A stretch of 64,000 bases of DNA from Nitzschia sp. pyKryTriq1 (GCA_956465555.1 OY101117.1:2418001-2482000); one strand, 5' to 3'. Positions 33,836 to 44,715 are shown, numbered from the stretch's first letter. Translations and numbers: made by a program. Notes: generated by a model from the letters alone, not told the origin.

Positions 33836-35227
33836 TCACTCATTGCGTCGTCGATGGTGGCTGCTTGCCTTCAGTTCGTCCACCATGGCCTTTCGCATGG
33901 ATCGAGCGCTAAAGATATCCTGCAACATGGATCCGACACTGCTGGAGATGGCAGCCACATTGGAGCTTGCCATTGCCGCCACGGAGGAAGAGGTGTTGGC
34001 AGCGACAGTGACGATACTATTAGTAGTAGCGGTCTCTTTTTCCTCAAAGTAGCCCCTGCTCTCTATAGACTTCAATAGAGCCTGTCGCTTTGTTCTAGCC
34101 GAAAAGTGGTTTTGTAATTGGGTAGTGAAGACATCAGCGGTTGCACAGCCCTCATGGGCATCTTCAGCGTGGCCGCTACTCGAGGAGGATGAATCATCGT
34201 CCTCTGGTATGGTACTGTCCGATGACTGGCTGCTACTACTGGTAGACGCCAGAGACGGAACATCATCTGCTCCCTTGCTGCTACCGGAAGCCCCTCGCGT
34301 TGAAAAGTACTGGCGGAGCTGACTTGCCAGGGCACTGCCACTAGGCTTTTCGTAAACCTTTCGGCGACGCTCCATGGCACTTTCGTTGTAAACGAATCTT
34401 TCAATATCATGCAGCAGGGCAGCCTTGTTCGGACGAAGGTACAAGATATCTTTCAGTCGATCTACGACTCCGGGCGCAACGGCATTCACCGGGGATACTG
34501 GAGCAGACGTAGTAGGCTGAGCTTCTGCTCGAGCCTTCACATCTTGAGAGGAAGACTCATCACCGATCGCATGCTGGTAGGCGCACACCTCTTCCGCGTC
34601 CTTCAGCGCCACTTCATGAGCCTCTTGCGCGCAGGGAATGGTGAAGTAGGTGTAGACCTCCATGATGGCCTCTTCGTCCAGAACGTTCTCATCCCACTGG
34701 ATGGCCTGCTCATCCAGTACCGCAGCAATCGACTCGAACTTGTGTTCCCGTCGCACGTTGCTACCGTCCCGTGTCTTTCCCTCCAAGCCACGGGGGCACT
34801 CGTTCTCCAACTCCGCCTCAGTGAGAGAGCCTTTCATCATCTTGCGGACGGTAGCTATGCATCTTTCCCGGATGTCCAAATAGTCTTCTGGTTGGATCCA
34901 CGTGGCAACGATTTGCTGGTCGCTCAAGTCGTTCAAATGAGGGATCCTCCTATTGTGCACTACTTTGTTGAATTTCACCTTTCTTCTCCGCCGTCTCTGG
35001 TTGGGGCTGAGGCGCAACGGGGATGTACCAGAAGTCTTTTTTGCCTTTTGATGTAATTGTTGTTTACTAGAAGGTGAAACGAAAGGAGTGGGAGATTTGA
35101 ATGCGTCGAGTTCATCTAGGGACAGCTTTGGTTTGACGTGTTCTGGCGTCTTGTGAGACTCTGGGACGGATCTAGTTGATTCTTCTAATACAACCGAAGC
35201 ATCGGGTGTGGCAGCTGATGGTAGCAT
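33836..35227 (-). CDS. RGLE-family protein, copy 6, with C-terminal repeat domain (463 aa)
   Basis: Single exon. The family core spans about residues 78-215: RRRRKVKF (79-86), TWIQPEDY (109-116), PRGLE (145-149), VLDEQ (170-174), then EEAIMEVYTYF and an Ala-rich helix. The highly basic QRRRRRKVK run could act as a nuclear signal. Unlike the other copies it continues for about 240 residues in which a short motif recurs: LKDILYLRPNKAALLHDIER, LRQYFSTRG, LQNHFSARTKRQALLKSIES and LQDIFSARSMRKAMVDELKA. Acidic Ser-rich linkers separate these. Function unknown. Confidence 0.85.
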   Translation of the reverse strand: MLPSAATPDASVVLEESTRSVPESHKTPEHVKPKLSLDELDAFKSPTPFVSPSSKQQLHQKAKKTSGTSPLRLSPNQRRRRRKVKFNKVVHNRRIPHLNDLSDQQIVATWIQPEDYLDIRERCIATVRKMMKGSLTEAELENECPRGLEGKTRDGSNVRREHKFESIAAVLDEQAIQWDENVLDEEAIMEVYTYFTIPCAQEAHEVALKDAEEVCAYQHAIGDESSSQDVKARAEAQPTTSAPVSPVNAVAPGVVDRLKDILYLRPNKAALLHDIERFVYNESAMERRRKVYEKPSGSALASQLRQYFSTRGASGSSKGADDVPSLASTSSSSQSSDSTIPEDDDSSSSSSGHAEDAHEGCATADVFTTQLQNHFSARTKRQALLKSIESRGYFEEKETATTNSIVTVAANTSSSVAAMASSNVAAISSSVGSMLQDIFSARSMRKAMVDELKASSHHRRRNE

Positions 35228-36119
35228 TGTTTGTATTTTGCCTGTACGCAGTACTCCGCACTTGTACTCTACGTGCAGTCTACAGCTAACTGAAGAAAGG
35301 GAACAAACGGTGCAAGTAGGAAGGAGGTCCTTGTAGGAAGAAAACGTGTTGTCGTCTATGATGATGACAATGATGATGATATCAATCGAGAGTGAATAGT
35401 AGAGAAAAGTTCGTCTCGCGTCGGGTCTCGGTGGTTTCCTATTTTATCGACTGCCACGATGATGAGAGGAGATTTGGCGGTCGCTGGATTTTCATATTCA
35501 CGAAGAGAAAGAAATATTTATGGTCGGTGGCCCACCCGGGAGGGTTGCCTTAAATGACCCATACGTGAAAGGTCATTCGCGCGGAAAAGCGCCAGAACCA
35601 GATTTATGGCTATGACCTTCACTCGTGACAGCAGAAGACAATGACCTGTCCAATTATGGTGTCTGTTCGTGAAGCTCTTGTTGAATATCAAATGACCGAT
35701 TCGTCTACTTATGATCTTCAGAATTTAATATCTTGATACTACTTGCAAGCAATTGGTTTTGTTAAGTAAGCACTGCAGGGGACACATGCCCGGTCGCGGT
35801 GCGAAGCCACCCCCCACCTGCTTGCTTGCGCTCATTATTTTGATGATTCTAAATAAGACATCGAGACCAGTTTCGAGATCGAGAGTACTTGTAGTCAGTC
35901 AGTCGAGAGCGTTCATCCCTAAAAAAAATGCACCCACTTTCTGCCTATCATACTTCCGTAGATTAAGCAGATTAGACTGAGCATTCATAGACCTAGCAGG
36001 GGATTATAAGAAGAGAGGAACATCATCTGTCTCGCCAGCAGCAACTGGAGCATACCGTAGAGGAAAGGCTCCAGGTACTAATAAGTCTAGAAAGAACAAC
36101 AATGCTAGAATATGTATAT
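35228..36119. other. intergenic region between RGLE copy 6 and the mTERF fusion gene
   Basis: About 0.9 kb holding the upstream region of copy 6 and the 3' flank of the mTERF gene. A GATGATGACAATGATGAT stretch lies near 35357-35380. No supported gene. Confidence 0.45.
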
Positions 36120-39063
36120 TCACAATGCATTGATTTCTCGATCAAATTGCCATTTTGCGGCAGTTCTGGCAAGTTTTCTCCCCTTTCGTATTTGAGAATC
36201 TTCTCTGGTCCACGCTAGTTCCGATTCATGACGAAAACGAATCATGAGACTCTTGGCGACTGGCTTTGTTCTCTCTCCCAGAGCAGGGGTCGCAAGCATT
36301 TGATTCCTCATTCGGTAGTATGTTCTTGCGAGGGGATAGAGAATGTCAGAATGGACTCTCCACAAGGGTTCGGGACCCTCATAGACAAAATCCTTGGCGC
36401 GGCTATAAGAACCCCATTGCAATAGAGCTACTGGATCGCCCAGAAGCTCCCAAATGTAATTTGAATCTGTGATGACGTCCACTTCAACATCCAAATCGGT
36501 AAAAGTTGGGTCTAATGCCAGAAGCTCAAGCACCACACGAAAAGCACTTCGACAAACAAAAAGCCCGCAGCGGTTTCGCGACGGCTTCGACGCTGGGAAA
36601 GTTGACAACACAGTTCCACCATGGTAGTTCGTTCCATTTTCACTCGGTGGAATGACCTGGTACGGAATTGACTTCTCGATTGCTATTTTCAGCAACTTCC
36701 CGGCGGCGTGATTGTCAGCCAATTGCGGAAAGTACATCAACAAGCCACCCGCAGTCGTTCTGGTACGCCTCTTGGCTGGATACACACCAGATGAAACAAA
36801 AACTGATAGGTTGATTCCCGAAGAATTTTTTCCGATTGTACTCCTAGATGATTGTTCGTCAGAATAAAGCGCCGAATCTTGCAGAATAGCTCCAAGACAA
36901 AGGCTCTTGTCACCTTGGTCTGGGATGACACGCTTTCGCGGATCCTTTCCAGATGATTCAACGAAATCCACATTAGAATCCGACCGTGTGTCCACGTCTG
37001 GTATTTCTGGTACCGAGCCGTATATATACTTCCTGCCATTGTACTGCCTACCGGTCTTGAGAATGTGGTACATATTAGCTCGACTAGTTCCAGCGGACAA
37101 CGCAGCCGCCTGCACGTCGGGCCATGTCTGAACGACGCTACCATCGGACGCAATCTCCAATACTGATTTCAGACGGCGAGTGAGGGGTTTCTGTGTATTC
37201 CCGGATTCCCCAACGGCACTTCTGCGACCAGGCGAAAAGGCTTCCACAAATGTGACATTTCGAAATTTGAACATTCCCACTCTCTTTGCCAGTTTAGGAT
37301 TGCTGTAAACAAGAAGTGACGGATTCTCTTGTACCACTTGTGAAACAATCGCCTTGTCGCCATCAGCAGCACCTTCGAGCACCCTGAGTTTTGGCTCCAG
37401 GGAAGTTACGACACTTTGCATCAAAATCTGTGGAGACGACATCACCATTTGCTTTAACGAGGATTGGTTCAAGCCCAAGCGATGGACCAGAAAATCAATT
37501 TTCGGCTCTAAATTGGTCTTCCAATTGCTTGTCAGAAGTTGCGTAGAACGCATTAGCACATGGCCCAGTTCTTCCGCTGACAGATCACATCTTTCCCGTA
37601 AGCCCATTACACGTGGCTTCAAACTCTTCTCCAGGGACAACCCAAGAACGTACGGTGAGGCCACAACGGCCTTCGTCAGGTTTTGACCAGATAGACCAGC
37701 CTTGCTTGTCAAGAATTCGATTTTGGGCTCCAAATTTCTTTCCAGGCTATATTGGAGTATACTCGGGACCCGCTTGATGACCTTGTGGATTTCAGAAGGG
37801 GATAGATGTACTGCAAGAGAAATCGAACCTATGATGAGTAGACCACCCCTCTTGACTGACAAAAATATAACATTCAAAGGCCCACTTACATCTTTGACGA
37901 AGAAAATCGGCCCGTGAACGAGCTTTCACCTCGGAAATACCAAGGACTGAGGGACAGCCAACGGCAAGATCTTTTAGGCCACGAGAAGATAAGCCAAGGC
38001 TCGACTGGAGAGCATCAGAATGCTTTTGTAGCAACCTAACATTGTAGGAGCTCAAAGGTGGATGTACCTTCATCATGTTGAGGATCTCGGAAGGAGGTAG
38101 CCGAAGTCTCGCCTGCAAATAGTCTATTGAAGACTTGGACAATGAGCTGGAACGATGGAAAGTTTCCCAAGTCCGTTCTAGCTCACACGATATGACAGAT
38201 GTGGAAAAGGCCTGCAAGACGAGATCGCACTGATTCCATGACACTCCAAGCATTTTCAAGTATGCGAAACTTGCAGCATCCTCGTCGCATTCACGATCTA
38301 GCCAGCCGTCCAAACTATTTCTTGCTTCGTTGAGTTGTTGCACGGAAACTCCCAAAGCACCAAAAAAATAAGTCGAGGGAGGTCTTTTTATTAGTGCCGC
38401 CACAGGACTCGCAGGCAACAAATGCGTAAGTGCTAATATCGCAGATGTAACCTGTTTCTCCGAGAACCCCGCCCCATAACCCTCAAAGAAGATCTTGGGG
38501 ACGTCCAGGTCCTTCTTGACTTCGGGAATCGGAGCCAACAAAAAGCGAATCCGTTCAAAAACAAGATCATGCTCCTCTTCAGGGAAAAAGCTTGTAAACG
38601 GAGAGCCAAGAATGGTGCTTAATTTTTCAATGACGGCGTGAAGCGACGTTGTCGGGAATGCAGATGGAATGGTTGCCGGAATCATCTCTCCAGGCGGAAA
38701 TCTCTCACAAGCGTCTTGGTAATCGTCTGGTCCCTCTAAACCAAGACCCATCACTGTTTCCAACCCGGGCAAGTTTCTGGTTGCTACGCGTTGGGCATTT
38801 GGGTATTTTTCTTCAGCTTCGTCCAGAAATAAAAAGCTTTCGAGGACATGCGTGTAGTTCTGGCCATCAAACACTGCAACCACGTGGCGGTGGAAATTTG
38901 GGGAGTAGAAACAGACGACTTGTCGCTTAACTGATGTCGCAAACAGAGCGCCCGCGACTGATGGTTTTGTGCGTGTTCTGTAGGGAGCTAAGAAGAATGT
39001 CTGTGCAGAAACAAAGAAGAAGGAGGCAAAAACGAAAAGTCTGTGGTGGAGATGTTGGGACAT
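36120..39063 (-). CDS. mTERF-repeat protein with NUMOD1-like and RNase H-like C-terminal modules (954 aa)
   Basis: Two exons, 39063-37890 and 37810-36120, joined in phase across a 79-nt intron. The N-terminus (LFVFASFFFVSAQTFFLAP) looks like a signal peptide with an A-Q/F junction, so plastid import through the ER is possible. mTERF helices recur through about residues 300-560, seen as repeated L-x-P(S/E)E-I-x-x-(V/M) and LEPK(I/L)xFL units; this family binds organellar nucleic acid. Residues ~617-656 (SVVQTWPDVQAAALSAG, then YHILKTGRQYNGRKYIYG) resemble a NUMOD1 DNA-binding helix-turn-helix. Residues ~724-885 resemble an RNase H fold, with VDVITDSNYIWELLG matching the V-x-T-D-S strand (Asp840); the first catalytic Asp and the Glu are not evident, so activity is doubtful. 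Confidence 0.8.
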
Positions 39064-40574
39064 TGTGCAGTCCCAAGTTCCAAGTTGACAGATTTGTTTT
39101 TGCAGCGAAGCTCCCGAGGCAACTTAAAAGAAGCGGTCGAGTTCATCAGACCTCCTTGAATATCATAGTGGCCGAGAGCTTCCTTGGAAATACATTGCCA
39201 CCATTGTCTGCGACAGTATTAGGTTGTGGTTGTTGCAATGCAGTCCTACTTCCTACTGTACCGGTGGAGTACAGTATCATGCGGCAAAAATCTTTCTCTA
39301 TTTGACTTATCATACAGTACATTTTGAGGGATATCTGTTATGTTTTAAAAAAGGTGGATTTCTCTCCCCATTTGCTCCGGTCCAAATCTTACCGCTACTC
39401 GGGTATCGGGAGGTTTTGGACGAAGGAAGGACGAGAGGAGCCATTCGACCACAATCTCGGAGAGAATCTCCTCTCCGGGAAAACGGCTGTCAGACGCCAT
39501 GTCAGACGCCCAAGTGCAAGTGATAACTATGAAACTGTCAACCGATAAGCAAGAAATGTCAATGGAGAAACTGCACCCCAAGAACAATGGATACTTAAAG
39601 GAATCGAGACACCTAGTGTCAAGATCCAAAAGATCCAACAAACACAAGATCCAAGCAAAAAGTGACGGAGTGAGGTGAAAACGAGATCACCTCACAATTC
39701 TCATCAGAAGTCTGCAGAAGTCTGCTGTTCCGCACCGCCGACTACTTTGCTGCAAGAAACAAATATACCTTACTTCTTTTTAACTCCCGCCCACCCGCCC
39801 TGGGGGATATTGTGTCAGGCGAGGAGCTTCTTGGTGGATTCCGCGAGGGAGCGGCGAATTTGCCAAACCTACGAAGAATCTGCCAGGAGGCAAGTCTACC
39901 AACTTTCCTCGGTGGCCTGCGTGGGCATGAGGACCTATACTCTAGCCACCAATAGCAACAATCGTACCTTTCCTATCTATCTAACCCCCCATTCGTTCCC
40001 CTTTTCTCACGATCGTCGCGCCAGACTACTAGACAAGAACAACTTGCTGTTGGCGACGATGGTGTTCAACCACCTTGCACACACTTTCCTGGAGCCTTAT
40101 AGCCCCTACCAAATATGCACAAATGTAGATTTAATTTAGAGTGTTTCACAGAGGTGGCAAGAAACCAACAGCATTGGTGTATAGCACACTCCATAAGAAG
40201 GAGGAGACGCGGATAATGCCTGGACCTCAGAGTATTTATGCCTCTTAGAGCAATAAAGAGATTACTCAAGGACGGTACATGATCTGACACAATGTGGAAT
40301 CCAGCAGTGTTCAGGGATGAAATGAACATGTGGATCATGGTGTGTGAGAATACAGAGGTTTGAGTCCTATCAAAATAGTCTCCTCCGGAGCCTGCCTCGC
40401 TTCCACCAAGATACTGGTACTGTACGGTAGCTTTCGTTCCATCCGATTGGATCTCCATTTGGGACTGTTTCTGTACATCGCGAATCCAATTCACGACATT
40501 CCGTATTCCGTAGCCAGAAGTCCCAGTCCGTCCGTCCCCCGTCACTACTTCAACCTCTGCTCGGCGGCTCGATG

Positions 40575-40667
40575 TCGGTATCCTGTATCCTGGTATCTGG
40601 TACTACAGTTATTGTACCGTACTTGTACACCAGTACTGGTCTGTACAGGTACGGCACTTACTGGTAG
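40575..40667. repeat. GTAC palindrome cluster
   Basis: Units such as GGTATC, TGTACCGTAC, ACCAGTACTGGT and TGTACAGGTACGG over about 90 bp. Confidence 0.6.
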
Positions 40668-40837
40668 GCCGGAAAGAGAATCAACCATGCATGATGCTAT
40701 GTAGTTTGATTATTGGAAGCTATCATACAAGCCCACATTAATTAGGGAAGGGCGTGTTGGCGTTTTGTTTGTCGTGCGTTTCTCGAAGAATAGAACATTG
40801 TACTGTATTTGCGCGTTCTATTATTCGTACGCACGAA

Positions 40838-40940
40838 TAGTACTGGTACCGGTACTACTTCTTGCACGAACCTTGCACGGGCACGCACGAAAGGTGGGTC
40901 GGTACCGTGCGTACGTACACGTACTACCGGTACCGGTATG
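40838..40940. repeat. GTAC palindrome cluster
   Basis: TACTGGTACCGGTACTAC, then GGTACCGTGCGTACGTACAC and ACCGGTACCGGTATG, separated by GCACGAA units (GCACGAACCTTGCACGGGCACGCACGAAAG). Confidence 0.6.
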
Positions 40941-41178
40941 TAGTGGCGGGTGGTTGAAGCAAGGTTGAAGAACTAGTACTTTGAGGATACTAATAAATTA
41001 TTTAAGGTTTCACTTTTCCGCTGGATGTTCATTATTTATGCAGAACAATCCCCTTAAATGATTGGGCTCTATGATTCGGCATAAGTGTCCAGCGCAAATC
41101 CTTTTCTGTAACAGAATTCGCCAATTCCGGCCTCTTCTTCCAACAACAAAAATTATTAGAAACCCTACCTTCGTTCAT

Positions 41179-41313
41179 TGCAACGACTCGTAGTTACGGG
41201 ATTCAATTCGTGATTTAAAGTAGATGAAATTAAAAGAAGTGAGACTATTTTTCTGGGGTGTTTTGAGAGATGAATCTTTTGGTAATCGTAAGGTAGTCGT
41301 GAAGTGTCAGGGG
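41179..41313. repeat. 135-bp direct repeat, copy 1
   Basis: Identical as read to 41691-41825, offset exactly 512 bp, same orientation. It contains the 3' end of a gag-like frame. Confidence 0.9.
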
Positions 41314-41607
41314 GTCGTCTTCAAGATGCATTTGAAATTTGTTAAAAAGTCGGGGACCAGTAGTCCACGACATGACTCGTCGAGCCTTCTCGAACGAGTT
41401 AATGAAGTGTAGATATTCCATGTTGGTAGCCTCCACGCGGAGCTTTGGGACTTCGATTGTGGTCTTCTCGGTCTCCTCGTTGACGGTACGAGTGACGGAA
41501 TGTTTGACCATGTCGAGAGATTTGGGGGAGAAATCCTTTTTGAAGGGGAGGACTCCTTGGGCTCGAGGAACACGGTTTCCTCGACGATTGTTACCTGCAC
41601 GCAACAT
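41245..41607 (-). mobile_element. gag-like retroelement remnant (120-codon frame)
   Basis: ATG at 41607. The product is basic at the N-terminus (CCHC knuckle absent), then reads FINSFEKARRVMSWTTGP and FNKFQMHLEDDPLTLHDYL. A spaced F...F pattern followed by W-T-T-G-P and a charged L-D-D-P helix resembles capsid-type segments of LTR retroelement gag proteins. No protease, reverse transcriptase or integrase accompanies it, so it is a fragment. The last 20-odd residues fall inside the 135-bp repeat and are duplicated at 41757. Confidence 0.45.
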
Positions 41608-41690
41608 AGCGGCGACTTCTCGTAGGCAAAGTAGTTAGTAGTATTGGTCGTTCGAAAGGGTGTACGATATTGTCGAACTTCTGATCAGAA

Positions 41691-41825
41691 TGCAACGACT
41701 CGTAGTTACGGGATTCAATTCGTGATTTAAAGTAGATGAAATTAAAAGAAGTGAGACTATTTTTCTGGGGTGTTTTGAGAGATGAATCTTTTGGTAATCG
41801 TAAGGTAGTCGTGAAGTGTCAGGGG
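41691..41825. repeat. 135-bp direct repeat, copy 2
   Basis: Second identical copy. It duplicates the C-terminal codons of the gag-like frame, here joined to unrelated upstream sequence. Confidence 0.9.
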
Positions 41826-41956
41826 CACGAACGACTTATCATAAATGTAGTGGTGATGGCGATCTTGGATGTCTTGTGAAGTTTGTGAAGTAAGGATCGT
41901 CTCTAGTTGATATGCATTGGTCATTGACGGCGGTGTCACGACTAGTAGGAACGCTA

Positions 41957-42013
41957 TGACGTCACGCAGTGTCAGGATGACGTCGAGGGAGGGACGGACG
42001 GACCGATGACGTC
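41957..42013. promoter_or_regulatory. three TGACGTC elements upstream of RGLE copy 7
   Basis: TGACGTCA at 41957, TGACGTCG at 41978 and TGACGTCG at 42007: starts 21 and 29 bp apart, about two and three helical turns. They end about 205 bp before the ATG at 42219. This is the type of spaced bZIP array described for CO2-responsive diatom promoters; the role here is inferred. Confidence 0.45.
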
Positions 42014-42218
42014 GACAGGACACTGCATTCATCCATTTTACTCTCGCTCCGCCTCCACCATCATCGCCACAACATCACGCACGCATGCTGCACAGCTCCA
42101 AAACCGGATTCTACAATCCCGTAAACGCGTTGTTGATGAAAAAACAAACACACACGACACAAGACACAAAACACAAGACCACACTCCAAAGTACCAACTG
42201 CTCATAAACTTATTAAAG

Positions 42219-42749
42219 ATGCCCCCACTAGGAGAATGTATACTAGATAAGGACTTGGTCCTTTTTAACGACGAGAGCAGCAACTCTTTCTCGTCAACTT
42301 TGACGACTCACCTTCGCCTCGACAAGAAGCCTAGCGTTTCCTTCTCTGAAACGGTGCTTGTTGGAACGACTTTAAATATCAACGACATGACCGTGGAAGA
42401 GTATCAAAGCTACTGGATGGACAGCCATGAGTTCATAATCCGGTCTCGTTCTGCCGATATTTCGTCTGAACTCTACGAAGTTATGGGGAAGACCCATCAG
42501 GCAGACGATGGCACGTGTTACAGAGGTCTTGAAGCCCGGACCACGGCGGCCATCGACCGCTACACCGAGAAGTATTTCGAAATGATAACTGCGGTTCTCG
42601 ACGAGCAAGACGTTCAAAGATCACTTGATTTCGTGGACGATGAACGGATTGCAACAGCATGTCGCTCCAGGACATTCTTGTGCCAACAAGAAGCCTTGTT
42701 GCGAGCCAAGGAGGACGAACTCGCCGCGGTGGCAAGTGACTTGAGATAA
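42219..42749 (+). CDS. RGLE-family protein, copy 7 (176 aa)
   Basis: The frame is open from an ATG at 42006, but those 71 codons are low-complexity (THDTRHKTQDHT) and lie on the TGACGTC array; the ATG at 42219 (AAAG before it) starts MPPL, as in copy 1, and is preferred. Family landmarks: PSVSF (38-42), SYWMDSHEF (64-72), YRGLE (101-105), VLDEQ (126-130), then IATACRSRTF and a helical tail. No targeting or membrane segment. Function unknown. Confidence 0.85.
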   Translation: MPPLGECILDKDLVLFNDESSNSFSSTLTTHLRLDKKPSVSFSETVLVGTTLNINDMTVEEYQSYWMDSHEFIIRSRSADISSELYEVMGKTHQADDGTCYRGLEARTTAAIDRYTEKYFEMITAVLDEQDVQRSLDFVDDERIATACRSRTFLCQQEALLRAKEDELAAVASDLR

Positions 42750-43103
42750 CAAAACATGTATGTATACAGAACTGGTCAACAAGTCGTCGCGAAAATCCTA
42801 TTAGCTGTGGCCGTCAAAGCAGATAATTCGGCATTCTCTTCCAGAATCTGGACAATGGAAGTCCACTCTTTGGATTCTGAAACTACTCGTGCTAATTGTC
42901 TCTCATCGAAATCTCTAGCTAGAAGGTCAAGTTCTATTGCACGATAATAATATGTAACAAAGAGTAGCCGAGCTTACACCACCGGTATCGTACTATCTGG
43001 AAGCTTCGTCCAAGTAAATTGTTTCTTTTCAGTATGTCTCTCATCGAATATGAACATAGCTACAACACTCCTCGAAACTTATCACTATTTGGTGGATCAT
43101 GAC
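42750..43103. other. convergent 3' intergenic region
   Basis: Gap between stops of RGLE copy 7 and the sulfotransferase. A weak plus frame (42756-42947) has no support. Confidence 0.4.
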
Positions 43104-44411
43104 TCAAACAGACGCATAGAAAGTCTTCCAGGTGGTTGCGTTTGCCAAAAGTACCGCCGTGGCATTGACTGTACAAAGGCTTTTTGAAAACCTCCAAAAT
43201 GGTTCAGTGTGATCCTTAGCGTCAACGCTGCCTATGATATTTTCTTCCAGAGCCATCGAATAAGCCAACAAGGACTCCAGGAGTGACCGAGAGGGACAGT
43301 CCTGAGGAAAGTCCAGAGGAGAAACTTTCAAAACGTTCTGGACAAAGTTTCGGGTAGAGCGCGCCCTTTGGCCGCGTGGAGCCTGGCGCATCCAGCCCCA
43401 CTGCAGCGCTTGTACATTGAGATAGTCATATACTAAATCGTCTCCAGGGGATTGACGACTCTGTGGAATCGGCTGGTAACTGGAACATGTGTTCCTGGCG
43501 TCCAGGACTTTACATACGAAGGCTTGCACCACGTCGGGCGTCTGATGCATGTTCATCACATACCAGTCCCAGTTTGCAGGCAATTGCGTTTGTCGTATGG
43601 TATCGACAAATGGATACGGAGGAATCATCGTTCCTTGAAGGACCCCCGCCAGAACGTCTTCCAGGGTTATTGGTTTTTCGGGAACCAGAGGCCATGGCTC
43701 TTTTCTTGACTGGAGGCGCATTTGAAAAGCATGCTGGTTGAAGGAACTTGGTAACCATTCAAAGAATCGTCGATACGTGAGTATGACTGTCACATTCCAT
43801 CCAACAAGAGCCAAATCCATGGCCGACCAGAATCGCTCTCGTTCTGTGGCGTCACTATGGTTCAAGGATCCCAAATCCGAAATGCCTTCCTTCGAGAGCA
43901 CCATGTCGTAACCCTTTTTTCGATTTACCTCCCACTCACTAGTTAGTTTCTCCCAGCACTGCGGATCACCTGTACATAAATGTATGTTTCGAATGCGTTG
44001 ATCTTGTGCCCTACTATTCACACGGAACGGACAGAAACGCTCATCCACCTTTCCCAGAAACAGGATGGAATCTTTGCGTTTCAGTTCCTCTTGATACTTA
44101 TAAAGTGCACATTGAATGGAGGTAGTAGCTGGTTTGTGTGGTCCAATGTGAAGAAAAAACCTTGGCATTCTTCTCTTGGACGGAGACACTAGCTTGGCTA
44201 GGACGGCGGTGTCATTGTAGAGAAGAGAATCGTCACGCATCGTATTCTGCTTATTTTCCAAGAATTTATTCGGAAGAAAGAACACATTCGAAAATGATAG
44301 CATTGCCATCAAAACGAACAAAACAACAAGACCTGATTGTGTGGACCGAATTTTCCGCAGGTCACAACATTTCACAATAATGCTAATAGTGGCTCTGCGA
44401 CTGCGAAACAT
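43104..44411 (-). CDS. type II membrane sulfotransferase-like protein (435 aa)
   Basis: Single exon from an ATG. A cytosolic basic tail of about 26 residues is followed by one membrane helix (27-46, GLVVLFVLMAMLSFSNVFFL), the topology of Golgi enzymes. HIGPHKPATTSIQ (88-100) matches the PAPS 5'-phosphosulfate loop (G-P-H-K-x-x-T-T-x-x-Q), and VTVILTYRRFFEWLPSSFNQ fits the 3'-phosphate segment (R-x-x-x-x-x-x-S-x-x-x-Q). Such enzymes move sulfate from PAPS to sugars or tyrosines in the secretory pathway; the acceptor here is unknown. Several potential N-glycosylation sites (NHS, NVT, NAT) are present. Divergent from the thiolase gene. Confidence 0.75.
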   Translation of the reverse strand: MFRSRRATISIIVKCCDLRKIRSTQSGLVVLFVLMAMLSFSNVFFLPNKFLENKQNTMRDDSLLYNDTAVLAKLVSPSKRRMPRFFLHIGPHKPATTSIQCALYKYQEELKRKDSILFLGKVDERFCPFRVNSRAQDQRIRNIHLCTGDPQCWEKLTSEWEVNRKKGYDMVLSKEGISDLGSLNHSDATERERFWSAMDLALVGWNVTVILTYRRFFEWLPSSFNQHAFQMRLQSRKEPWPLVPEKPITLEDVLAGVLQGTMIPPYPFVDTIRQTQLPANWDWYVMNMHQTPDVVQAFVCKVLDARNTCSSYQPIPQSRQSPGDDLVYDYLNVQALQWGWMRQAPRGQRARSTRNFVQNVLKVSPLDFPQDCPSRSLLESLLAYSMALEENIIGSVDAKDHTEPFWRFSKSLCTVNATAVLLANATTWKTFYASV

Positions 44412-44445
44412 TCCTCCGTATTATCCTCGTCCTCACTGGTCGTCA

Positions 44446-44474
44446 GATGATGATGATGATGACGATGATGATGA
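44446..44474. repeat. (GAT)n microsatellite
   Basis: GAT repeats with one GAC, in the 5' flank of the sulfotransferase gene. Confidence 0.75.
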
Positions 44475-44715
44475 GCCCAGTAAGAACGTGATCGGCATTC
44501 GTTCACACGCCCAACGCGATCTTGACACTACTCGTAACTCGCAAGATTTCCTCCTCGTCCTCCCCATCCAATCATGAGTAAAAATTCCCTCTTTTGAACA
44601 CCAATTGGCAAAATGGTGCCAGCAACCAAGATATCAGGCACACCAGGAAGAAGTGGTGATAGTGTAACCCAGAGGTCGTCTCTGTACCGTAGTCTTCTCT
44701 CTCTCTCTTCTCTCT

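Larger units (their letters stand above)
39064..41178. other. gene-poor intergenic region
   Basis: About 2.1 kb with no supported gene. Two GTAC palindrome clusters lie at 40575-40667 and 40838-40940. A minus-strand open frame at 40066-40545 has no ATG at its 5' end and no domain I recognise. Confidence 0.4.

Noticed and set aside
39675-40139. 154-codon plus-strand frame
   Set aside because: Begins with GTG and is low-complexity with irregular composition; no family features.
40066-40545. 159-codon minus-strand frame
   Set aside because: No ATG at its 5' end, no recognisable domain and a GTAC palindrome cluster overlapping it; a shorter ATG-started version cannot be excluded.
42006-42218. 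Upstream ATG of RGLE copy 7
   Set aside because: The 71 added codons are low-complexity, and their start falls in the TGACGTC array; the MPPL start at 42219 agrees with copy 1.
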